Part shown: one piece after another, positions 37,185 to 46,763 of the stretch
How positions within the stretch are numbered: position 1 is the first letter of the stretch
How the letters are laid out: every line of letters starts with the position of its first letter
Source: Thereva unica
Taxonomy: Eukaryota > Arthropoda > Insecta > Diptera > Therevidae
NCBI GenBank assembly: GCA_949987705.1
Contig: OX465283.1
Location: 2,460,207-2,524,206 of the forward strand
Direction: 5' to 3'
Length of the DNA: 64,000 nt
Made by a program: the position numbers and the translations under genes
Notes under the pieces: model-generated
The model's input: the letters and a program-made list of their open reading frames with translations, nothing else
What the model was told of the DNA's origin: nothing
Database searches by the model: none

Positions 37185-37255
37185 ATTACGTGATAGTTGC
37201 CAAGACTTGGGTGAGATTCGAGTCGACCTCCCTCTCCCTTAACGCCTCACGTAAT
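37185..37255. repeat. Small ATTACGTGA element, copy 2
   Basis: Ends ATTACGTGA (37185-37193) and TCACGTAAT (37247-37255) match the copy at 31443-31530; the interior is about 17 bp shorter. It again abuts a family A LINE 3' end. Confidence 0.6.
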
Positions 37256-37810
37256 TGATGGACCCCATTGTCCTGAGCTTTTAACTACAACCGGGATCCA
37301 ATCGTGGCCTTTCACTACTAATGTGTCGCTCACTGCAAAAGCGGCGCAACTCCACACTTCAAAACACCAGAGATGTGACCCCCTTTGAAGTCACATTCCG
37401 CCACATCTTCCACTACAAAACCTAAGCAACCCCAGAAGTGCAATTGCACTTATAATGCACTTCTGGAGTCGTTCCACCCCCACAACGAAAGATAAGACAA
37501 AATGCGACTCCAAAACAAATCAACCTCCAATAATCTAAAATATGAAGCCCCACCACTCCTACTTTGAAAGACACAAATGTTGCTCATTCCGTAATCACCT
37601 CAGCCGGGTTATTAGCCTCGCGCTAACCTAACTTGGAAGGGGCTAGCCCGATCATATTAGCCTTTCCTCTTTCATAAGATATTTACCAGTGGGCGGCGGG
37701 GATGGCCTTTAAAAACCATCAAGGTAAAGGCTTCTAAGATAGCCTAAAACTGCTCCGCAATTTCGAGAGCTACCCCGCAGAACCACAGCTAGAATCGGCC
37801 ACTAGATCTA
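37256..37810. other. No gene; small palindrome
   Basis: Non-coding. AGAAGTGCAATTGCACTT followed by GCACTTCT around 37434-37466 forms a short hairpin. Nothing else is supported. Confidence 0.45.
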
Positions 37811-37816
37811 TTTTGT

Positions 37817-38373
37817 TTAGATGATAGTTAAGCGAACAGTTAGCTCTGTTATTATTTTTAGCTCCCACCTCTTGAGATTTAAAAGTTTGGCTGCTTTAGC
37901 GTTATCGATTTGGATAAATCTTTTAGCATGACAAGCACCCTGGGTCCAGCTATGAAGAAACATCTGGTCGACCCAATTTTTATGGCCGTTTTTACGTGAC
38001 AACTTGCTAAGCTACAGAAAGATTTCGGACCGATAGGTGATGAGTTTGCGCCTACTCTAGCCAGGCTATCGACAATTTCATTACCAATGTGACCTTCGTG
38101 GCCCGGAATCCACATCAGCGTGATACTGTTGTTCCTGCTGAAGAATTTCAAAGATTGGAGACAATCCAGGACAGTCTTTGATGACACCCTGTGAGATTTA
38201 ACGGCCAGCAATTCAGCTTGACTGTCCGAGAAAATAATAATGTTAGAGCTATTTGGAGCTCTATTAATACAAGTCTGAGCACACACCTGGATGGCGAGTA
38301 CTTCAACCTGAAAAGATATAGGGCACTTTCGAAAATTCAGCTGACTGCAACAGTTAAGTAACAACGAATTCAA
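37817..38373 (-). pseudogene. LINE-type RNase H domain fragment
   Basis: The minus-strand frame 37879-38373 reads IIIFSDSQAELLAVKSHRV, then LQSLKFF, then ITLMWIPGHEGHIGNEIVD, then SLARVGA. These are the core RNase HI motifs of Jockey/R1/I-type LINEs: SDSQAAL, then W-x-P-G-H-x-G-x-x-G-N-E-x-x-D. The Asp of SDSQ, the His of PGH and the Asp of EIVD supply the expected active-site residues. The domain lies upstream, on its strand, of the endonuclease remnant at 36373, which is the wrong order for one element. It therefore comes from a separate, 5'-truncated copy. Confidence 0.75.
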
Positions 38374-39619
38374 ATGCTTGTTCTAATTGTTTAAAAGCCC
38401 TTATACTTCCTTATTTCCTATACGGATGCTGTACCTATTTATTTTTTTGACTCGCAAAAGTTTCTGGCCTTCCTCCATTACATCGCTGAGTATGGTTTAA
38501 GTTATTACATGAAATCATAAATTCTCCTGCTCCCTTCACTAATATCTTACTGATTGTCTTACTCCCCATCGTACTTGTCTATCGCTTTATGCAATTTTGT
38601 ATTCCCAGACACCGTTCCCTGCTAGATAGAAGTTCCTTCTTTGAGCATGCTCCAAGATTGTGAAATAGTCTGCCTTTCCATTTGCAAGGCACCAACTTAT
38701 ACTTTGTAGCTACTTACGACGTACTTTGTAGCACAGAACATTATGGATTAGCATGCATCTCTCGGCATTAGCATGCAATTATCGGCTGGTAACTGGTAAA
38801 TTACTATTCTACTTCTTTTTATAAACTTTGGTTCAAGTATTTCCCGTAATTGAAGACGTCGTCGCACTTGAACAGCTGAAAAGATGTCTCCGCTCTAATG
38901 TGACAACATCATACAACCAACTTTGAAGAATTCTTCATCGATGACCTAAACAACTATTTTTAGGGAACATAGACTAAAAAACAAAACGCTTCCAATGCAA
39001 TAAATCTTCTTGATATAAAGTTATTTTATTTTTAATAAAAAAAAAAGAAAACATTGAAAATTTGCAAAATTTATAAATTATGTTGGTTTTTAATTATGAA
39101 CTACGTTTATAAAATTTTGCTTAAATATGACGAAAACAAAACACGAGATTGTACGCAAATCAACTACGTAAATGCCTTTGCTTAATTGGAGTTGGTCTTT
39201 ACAAGTGTCGGGCTCTGCTCCCCGCAATATACACGGACACAAGCCTCCCTATGTTGATGAGGTACATAATTTACAAAAATTCAAATTAATTAAGTTTTAT
39301 TTATGTTATTTTTTTGTTTTTGTTTTTATTTTAAGGCACTTGATTTTAAATTTAATTTAGAGAGAGATAGAGAAAGAATAAAATGGGAGAAAAAACATTT
39401 TTTTTGTTCTTTTTTCTAAGAGCGTTTTTTTTGTATACACACAACAAAACTGAGAGAGTGTTCTCTAAACTTGTTTTCTATTCTAAGTAAACATTACTAT
39501 TAGTTAATATTTCATTTTATGCTCTTTTCCATAAATATAGTTTGTTTTTTGTTTGTTTAACGTAAATTTAACATTTTGTGTTTATCATAAATTTTGACTA
39601 GCATTTTGACACAGCAATT
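38374..39619. other. Intergenic, AT-rich; no gene
   Basis: Long A/T runs (39029-39052, 39395-39435) and no open frame of note. Includes the 3' flank of the minus-strand gene ending at 39620. No clear poly(A) signal was pinned down on that strand. Confidence 0.5.
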
Positions 39620-42600
39620 TTAGGGGCAGCCACTCTTTTGAAGACGCGGATCGTAGCAGAATGTGCTCGGAGTCCAGGAAGAAGGTAATGGTGGTCGTGT
39701 TGAGGGTAGTGCGCTAACGTCCATTAAATTTTCAAGATATGTTACAATTTTATCTAAGGTACATTCGCGATTATCGCGATTTTCACCGCATTTATCCAAG
39801 TCCACTTTAAATGCATTCTTATCGGCAACTGCATACAGGGTGATCCAGTGTTTCCGTGCCACATCGACTCCGTAAACGCATGCAGAGTTGTGTCGTGATG
39901 ATGGTAGGCGGGTTTTTACGCAATTATCAACGAAAATCTGTGGAATATACATAAAAGAAATTAGTATATTACTATTGTTTATTGTTAGCTGGAACCTTGT
40001 ATCCTCCAATGCCAACGTAGCACTTAACATCCCATTTTACTAACAGGGTTTGATCTCCAATGGGGGAAACACTTTTTATGGTTACAGGATATTCACAAGG
40101 ATCGGAATTATTGCGTTCACATCTTAGTGGACCGGTGCGGCATTTCTGGATTAAGGAAAGGAAAAGGATATGTTAGGGATGTTTAAATAAAAAAAGTAAA
40201 TTAATAAGGAATGAAACTTGGCTATGGAAATTACAAAAATAAACATATTCTTAAAAAACGCGGATCTTAGTCTTTTCTCGTAATTACACCTTAATCAACT
40301 TTTTGGCCTGTGCACACGACAAAACAAAGGAAATTTGTAGTATGCTCACGCAGAAGTAGTAGAGATCGAGGCTACTAGTTCAATGATAAATGCAAGTTAA
40401 CGTTCAATCAAGATAGTATTGGATGGCGTTGAATCCAACCCACACTCCATCTCATCTGGCGTTCCTCAAGGATCGATCCTCTCACCTGCTCTTTTTCTAA
40501 TATTCATTAAAGATCTGGTCTCAATCCCCTTAAACCCACTCCACAGTTTCGTCGATGACAGTACTCTGCGTTACTCTTACGCCAACGTTAGAAAAGCAAG
40601 TGTCAGACCTTGTCTTTTAGACCGCGAACTCATGACCAGCTCTCACCGCCATAGTACAAAGGGTGCCTCCTAAGCTTCACCATTTCACAAAAAAAGAACG
40701 ACTGAACGTAAGAATGCTCCACAACGCACCCTTTAACGTGGCTGACAAGCTGGTTTTTACGATACTTTGTTTTATTACCCTTTTATTACCTCTAGCAATA
40801 ACTATAAAAGAACAAAGAGTATTATCTGATTGAACATTCTAAAGGCATCTTGAGGCGATGGAAACTTTTATGAATTGGTAATAACGCACTAACGGACGAA
40901 TTGGAAGCTACATCAAAATCTGATTATAATTCTACGGTGCCCCCATCAAACATAGAAGTTAGCAAATCCCTAAGGCGACTCGAAAACAACAAGGACTCGG
41001 GTGCAGGCGACACCCAGCTAGAGATAGTCAAATACGGAGCCTACACCGAAGAAAGCTTTTCATATAAAATAGTTTAGCAACTATGGGGGCGTTGTCAAAA
41101 GACTACAAAAGATGCATCAGTTCCCTGTACCATTACCAAATGTTGTTGCCTCATACAAAACAGGACAACTCCATATTCTGGAAAGATCATAAGCCAATGC
41201 CAGGGTTTGGTCTGGCCCGGATTTCCCTCAACCTGGAATTGTGGAAAATGATCCGAGATTTGACAAGAGGCACAATCCTCCACAAATTCTCCTCAATATT
41301 GGCTTAAGCAGACGACATCGGCATCAATGAACGAACTCTTCATAGAGGATCAGAGCCAGCGGATCATTTTGGGCCCGGGTGAGTAGGCATGCCACAAAAG
41401 TATGCTCGCTCCCGGCACAAGCGTGTGCTATCCCGCCTAAAAAATTCTAAAAAAAATAGAGCTAGAGACATGCACTCTCCCGCCCAGGCATGCACTTTTT
41501 CTAGATTAAAGGGAGCAAAATTGGTATTTTTTAAAAAGGAAAGAAGGTAGGTCACTTCATTGTGAATCAGAAGATGGGCCACGGTATGCAAACATAATGT
41601 GGAGTTCAGCAGGGATCCATCCTAGGCCCACTCCTGTGGCCAATGAATTTAGGCTTCGCCTCCAAAAAAACAGTTGCGATCGAGTTCGTAGATGACATAG
41701 CGCGAAAGAAGCTATCTAAAAGAAACATGGCCTAAAAGCGCTGCTCTCACGCTTGCTGAGCAGAAAACTGAAAAACAAGTGGCCGTAAGGTAGGAAGGAA
41801 GTGATGATCGACTAGACACTTTATTTTAAAGTACACTTAGAGGACATTGCGAGGACAAAAGCTTCCGATATTTGTACAGCATTTTCTAAAAATGCCGAGG
41901 AATGAAGATCGGTGGGTGAAAGTGGAAAGGACGCTGAAATTCATACACAGGAGGTTGGGGCTGGAAGAAGCTGAAGGAAAGAAAGGCAAAGAACCCGCAG
42001 CTAGAGTGGAAGACCCGAGTTCGAGTCCTCCACAACCGGCATACAGGAGCCTGTCGGTTAATCATTAGTAGCTTTTCTCCATCCAATGCACGAAAATTAA
42101 AAAAAAGGTGATTGAACTCGACAAATTTCAATAGAATTACGTTGAACAAAGTCGAAAGTTCGGAGTTATGAAACTCGTCGTATATTTAGAAATTAGGACT
42201 ACCAGGGGGGTATTTTACTCACGCGGAATTTTTCAGATGGGTAATGCTATCCTCCATCCGCCGGCTATGAATCCCTTTCAACGGGCCTATAAAAAACAAA
42301 GGGATCTTTATCTTTTCTTATAGCCAAGCGGCAATCAGGGTAAAAAGTTCCCGTAGAACTTAATCAAATTAGGCTGCATTCGGTAACGTCATTTGCAGGG
42401 CAGTAGACGCAACTCATTCGTTCGGTATTGCAGTCAGGTGTTCGGAATCGTCAAATTGCAGCGCTTGCTTTTGTAAAACTAGTCACTTCTGTAAACTGTA
42501 TAGTCAATTTTGCAACCGACGCAATTGATTGACGGTCATTTGACGATACCGAATGCAGCCTTAGTTTGAGGCTGTCAACGTGCCTTTCGTGAGCTGAGCG

Positions 42601-44130
42601 CTCTTAGCCAAGGTATCCCAGTTTGGGTCCCGGATCATCAGGCCTTTAAAGCCATTGAAAAGGCATATGTCGTGGCTAGACGGGGCCTGCTCACCAGTTT
42701 TCTGAAGAAGACTCTTGTCTATCGGACTTTGATAAACCACACCGAGAGCAGGAGGTCTGCATCTTGACTGGCGAACTCTAAGCGGTTCGTTTCAGAGCCG
42801 TTTTTTAACGCGGCTAAGGAATTGTTGAGGGCGGTTGCCACAATACTTGTTGGCTTGATCTCGGAACATTTGTTGGCTTGACGTCAGGACAACTATTAGC
42901 TTGATTTATTTACCCTAGATTACTGCGCTTCAGCGGGCGAAGAACCCCACCTGTAGCCTTTGCCTTGAGGTTGACGAGTCTGCTCTTCTTATTCTTTATA
43001 AGTGCGCCGCGATAGCAAAGAGCAGGCCCCATTGCTTGAAGAGACTCTGATCTAACAGTCAAGTCTAAGACACTAGGCAGATTACTGAACCAGTTCAAGC
43101 GCTATGGTCTAGAAGAAATATGAGGGGTAGAGGTGTAGTATAATAGATACTTTTGGACATCACACCTCACCCAAAGAAATCAAGAAAGAATAAGTTATCA
43201 TTGCTTGATGGATTTAAAAAAATAATTTGTTGCGCCCTAATGATCCAACCTAGTCAATAGCTTGCAATGTGCCTCTTGAACTACTAATCGATGTTCTTAC
43301 AAAGCAAGGTTTGAGTTATTCTTATGAACTCTAGCAAACCTACTTCTCTAAGATACCTACCGTATGTCCTGCAGATGGTTGATTGCAGGCGTTCTTTTGT
43401 GGATCTTCATTGATTTGCTTAAATGCTTCCTGTGCAGTCTTAACATCCTTATAAACGGTACACATAAAATCACACTAAAAAAACATTCGAATTAATTGTT
43501 GTCCTGTCTCTTGTAAAATTAAAGCAAGCTTATAACAAACCATTTTCTTCTTAGGATCTGGCGGCTCACGTGCAAGAATTCCACATGGTTGTTTATTTTT
43601 TCCTTTTTTGCATTTGCATGGTTTAGCACCATCTCTAGCACCACCTCCGGAGAATCCACCGCCAAAGAAATCGTCAGCACCAGCAGCAAATCGATTGTCA
43701 TCCCCATTCACAAAGTTGTCAGCACCACCAGAGAATCTATTTTGTCGCTTCGATTGTTTCATGCATGAGCAACTCTCCTGACTGCGACCTTTCGCTTTCG
43801 CCATTGAATCTTGGATCATTTTGCATAGTTCACGGCAGAATTTCTCAACAACGTCAGTGCTAACCTCCTTCTTGGAATGGCATGGCGGTGTTGGTTCGCA
43901 CCCAGTTTTTGAGCTGGGCTTTGAGCTGGATTTTGAGTGTGTTGTTTTTGTTGCGACGGCTGTTGCGCTGGCTGATTGTATTACTACTGATTCGGTGGTG
44001 ATTACTTCTTCTACTTTTTCTACAACCTCTTCTGCTACTTCTACAACTTCTTCTATTACTTCTGCTCCTTCTATCGGTACTGGTTGTCCGTCCGCGTCTT
44101 CAATCTCTTTACTCTTCACTATTGTAAGGC
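39620..44130 (-). CDS. Acidic/Cys-containing protein with C-terminal fibronectin-III-like domain (3' part of gene)
   Basis: Exons in transcript order: 44130-43541, 43474-43361, 40145-39996, 39937-39620 (stop). The borders are GT..AG, the phases fit, and the introns are about 66 bp, 3.2 kb and 58 bp. Together they give about 389 residues; the first exon opens without an ATG, so coding begins upstream. The first exon is strongly acidic (EEVVEVAEEVVEKVEEV), then Ser/Lys-rich, then has FCRELCKMIQDSMAKAKGR and a Gly/Phe/Ala-rich stretch with repeated RFxxGADxF. The third and fourth exons give a beta-sandwich-like pattern (PVTIKSVSPIGDQTLLVKW, IGGYKIFVDN, HWITLYAVAD) that I read as a fibronectin-III fold. 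The C-terminus is Pro-rich and Cys-containing. Function unknown. The large intron is loaded with transposon fragments. The 5' part may be the exon at 49156-51205. Confidence 0.75.
40405..40700 (+). mobile_element. Internally deleted family A LINE (RT core joined to 3' end)
   Basis: The plus strand reads SISSGVPQGSILSPALFLIF, then LHSFVDDSTLRYS (catalytic box FVDD). About 20 codons later it jumps directly into the family's 3' untranslated end (AGTACAAAGGGTGCCTCC, TTTCACA and A-tract). The whole region between RT box and 3' end is missing. It lies inside the 3.2-kb intron of the minus-strand gene, in antisense orientation. Confidence 0.7.
40945..41055 (+). pseudogene. LINE fragment just upstream of the RT domain
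   Basis: One frame reads IEVSKSLRRLENNKDSGAGD followed by EIVKYGA. This is the conserved segment (K-x-L-K-N-N-K-x-P-G-x-D ... L-x-K-x-G) preceding the palm of many insect LINE reverse transcriptases. It could come from family B, whose other copies lack this part. Only about 35 codons are recognisable. Confidence 0.45.
41344..41760 (+). pseudogene. R1-like LINE remnant (family C), copy 1
   Basis: It shares GCGGATCATTTTGGGCCCGG and GGTCACTTCATTGTGAATCA with the stretch inserted at 52369. It then reads GVQQGSILGPLLWPMN and, after a spacer, EFVDDIARKK (catalytic box with Val). These are R1-clade RT phrases. Frame breaks on both sides; dead. Located in the large intron of the minus-strand gene. 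Confidence 0.6.
42372..42560. mobile_element. PIF/Harbinger-like MITE with TTA target duplication
   Basis: The left end GGCTGCATTCGGTAACGTCA pairs with the right end TGACGATACCGAATGCAGCC. The arms are 20 bp with one mismatch and extend imperfectly inward. The trinucleotide TTA flanks both ends (42369-42371 and 42561-42563), the duplication size and sequence expected for PIF/Harbinger transposition. At 189 bp without an open frame it is non-autonomous. It lies in the 3.2-kb intron of the fibronectin-III-like gene. Confidence 0.8.
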
Positions 44131-45240
44131 CTAAAAAGGAACAATAAATTGGGTTTAGTTTTTGATTGTTATTAACAAAATAAGTGTAGTGGTTTCGTTT
44201 GGAACGAGGTCGATGATTGTAAGCTCAGATTCTCTCATAGTTTGTTCTGATACATAGTTGTAGTCTGTCGTTGAAAATTGAAAATGCGAGTTCTTGGATG
44301 GTAGTTAGAACAGTCGAGACTATTTCTCTATTTTTGTTACGTTTTCCGTGGACTCCACACGCAATGTTATTCTACAGTAATTAGCATCTCTGCTAACATA
44401 AATCTGAATACTGTTTGCAGCGTCTCTTAAGCATGCAAGAAGCATGCATCCTCGTGTATTGAAACTCTTAAAGTGCAACCGCCGACATCATACACTATTC
44501 CATTCTGCCTTTACTGTAACGAAACTCTCTGTCCCCAAAACACGAAAACAAGCAGAAAAAACAAGAAATAATCAATTTCCATGATCAAGATCACCAAAAG
44601 AACATCATGTAAAACCCAATACTCGAATTATCGGAAGCAGATGATAAGCATGCTGGAGCGTCACGTTAGGTGTAAGATGCTCTCTCTTCTCTACATAGCT
44701 CTCAGTTCGCATACTTAAAAGGTAAATAAACAAAAATTGCTCTACACTATCTAGTAAGGAAAATAGATAAAGAAACTGCCTTTTGTGCGTTCCTTGACAT
44801 CGATGCCGCTATAGTATGGTGCTTGACCTACGCAATCGAACGAAAATCGATCTACTGAATAAGCTTTATACACCCTTTGCTCCTTTCAGTAGAAAAAATT
44901 TAGAGGGCACCATGTTTCGTTTTGACTATTCCGTTCAAGCCTGTAGAGAACTAGAAATTTTACTCAGCGTTACTGTGCTTGTTGCGAATGCTATGCAGGC
45001 ATTTCGATGCTGTACGTGCCTCTTGCAGGCTAAGAACGGACGAGTCCTAATTTTTCTCAGGCATACCGTGGCTGTTTCGGGTGCCATGCAGGAATTTTGA
45101 GGTTATGCGTGCCTGAGATTTTTTTAGGCGCCCATACACGACAAGGTTTTATGCGCCCAAACAAGGCGCTCAAACAAAGTTTGACATTGTGTGGTGAATT
45201 TGGGTTTTTGGTTCTGTTTGTCACAAATTTGTCTCAAAGA
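44131..45240. other. Probable intron sequence; no coding
   Basis: Begins with the T-rich acceptor (CTTTTTAG on the minus strand) of exon 44130-43541. No exon-like frame follows. If the upstream exon at 49156 belongs to the same gene, this is the 3' part of a 5-kb intron. Confidence 0.45.
44805..44890 (+). repeat. Dispersed repeat family D, partial copy 4
   Basis: GCTTGACCTACGCAATCGAACG and TCTACTGAATAAGCT match the second half of the block at 21660-21720. The CCCCCAACTTAGTAC half is missing. Confidence 0.5.
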
Positions 45241-45374
45241 CGGTGATTCGACTGTTCGTTCCTACGTAAGTTCCTCACGAGCTTTTAGATGAAAAGGGAA
45301 GTGGAGATGAAGCCCTTTATCATCTCTACTTCCCCGTGCATCTAAAAAGCTCGTGATGAACGGTCTAATCACCG
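45241..45374. mobile_element. Foldback element, 134 bp
   Basis: The inner arms TCACGAGCTTTTAGATG (45275-45291) and CATCTAAAAAGCTCGTGA (45339-45356) are nearly perfect. Pairing continues through GGGAAGTGGAGATGA / TCATCTCTACTTCCC to a small loop. The outer ends CGGTGATTCGACTGTTC and GAACGGTCTAATCACCG also pair. Almost the whole length can fold into one hairpin. No coding capacity; MITE-like. Confidence 0.7.
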
Positions 45375-45927
45375 ACAACAAATATCAAAATCGTTTGATT
45401 TTTCGTGGTTTTATCTGACAGTTCTATCTAAATGACCTAAAATACTTCCCCTCCGGGGTTGGTTGCTGTGTTACTGTTGCTTTGCAGCTTAAGAGCTAAT
45501 TTCGATTTGAAATGTTAAACCAAAATGAAAACCATGAAGTGTATGGCTAAACTCAGCGTTCAAACCAGGTTGTCACAAAGGCGGGACATTTTTGAAAACA
45601 TAAAAGTGTATGGGACACTATTGGAACAGAAATTGGGTGATTGCTTGATCCCGAGGCATCCCACATTCTCTATTGGAACAGACCTAATGTTTATCTTGTA
45701 GTTAGCTCCAACCTTGTTCAAAAGTAACCATGAAATTTCATATTACTGTTAAGGAAATATAGTATGTACCTTATTTTTAAATGTATGTTTTTGTTTATTT
45801 TTACTTTCGTCTTAGATTGACAAACTCCCATGGATTCCACACATTACAATGCTGTCAGGATTCACCTCAGATAACACACTATTCTCAACACTTAACAAAC
45901 AGAACAATACGAGTAACTATTAGTGCG

Positions 45928-46155
45928 GTTCCATAACAGCTTGAGTACTCGAAACTCGAACTCGATCGCGTATATGCTCCGCCTACTTGAAGCGGCATAT
46001 TAGCTCGGAATGAGCTTGAGCTCTTGAGCAACTGATGGACTACGACTGAACAACTCAAGGTTTAAATGCACTCGAGCCGATCAGAAAATTTTTTTGATCG
46101 ACTCCAGTCGAGACTTGAATTACACTTCAAGTAAGCTTCAAGCTGTTATGGAAAC
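45928..46155. mobile_element. Foldback/MITE-like element with 19-bp terminal repeats
   Basis: GTTCCATAACAGCTTGAG at the left faces TTCAAGCTGTTATGGAAAC at the right, with one or two mismatches. The interior is unusually rich in CTCGA/TCGAG strings (ACTCGAAACTCGAACTCGAT, CACTCGAGCC). A stretch with similar vocabulary follows the nested element near 47885-47960. Target duplication not identified. Confidence 0.6.
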
Positions 46156-46496
46156 GTGGAAAGAGAGCTGTTTTCATCACGTTAATTTTTCATTATATAC
46201 CACAAAAACAACAACGAGAATGCGATAATAAAATTTTATTTAAAAAAAAAACTACAACACAGTTTGCAAAATTTCATATTATGTACTTCAAAATCCGGAG
46301 AGAGTGATTCTGACAACAATTGATGAGTGAAATTTTTGAAAGTTCATCAATCTAAGATTTTCGTGTAAATACTTTTAAGTCCTGCAACAAAATTTATTGT
46401 TAATAATTTCTGGTTTTTTTTAGAAAGAAAATTGTATTTTAAGAAAGAAAAGTGGAATAAAGGAATGCCGGAGTGAAATACGATGATATCCTTGAT

Positions 46497-46634
46497 GCGT
46501 TTTTTAATCTGTTCTGTTCTGTCATGGGACAGCTTCTTTACAAACTCTTGTGCCAGATAATTATCGAGAACAGTATCTAGCGCTAGGGAAATTCCGCTTT
46601 CCGTTCCAGAACAGAACAGAAATTACAAAAACGC
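46497..46634. mobile_element. Foldback element with GCGTTTTT ends, 138 bp
   Basis: GCGTTTTTTAATCTGTTCTG (continuing TTCTG) at the left pairs with CAGAACAGAACAGAAATTAC (continuing AAAAACGC) at the right. This gives arms of about 25-28 bp with small gaps. Non-coding. It is one of four unrelated foldbacks clustered in 2.7 kb. Confidence 0.6.
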
Positions 46635-46763
46635 ACCTCTTCATTATCTGACAAGGATTTTTGACATATTTCCTTAAAAGCATTTTGAGTGAGCGAGTTA
46701 AACCTCTACCGTTGGAAGAAATGCTTAAGCCACTCAGTTCGACTGAAGTCGCTCAAAAAGAAT

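Noticed and set aside
35040..38373. A single long minus-strand LINE covering endonuclease, RT and RNase H
   Set aside because: On the minus strand the RNase H piece lies before the endonuclease, the reverse of the normal domain order, so at least two separate copies are present.
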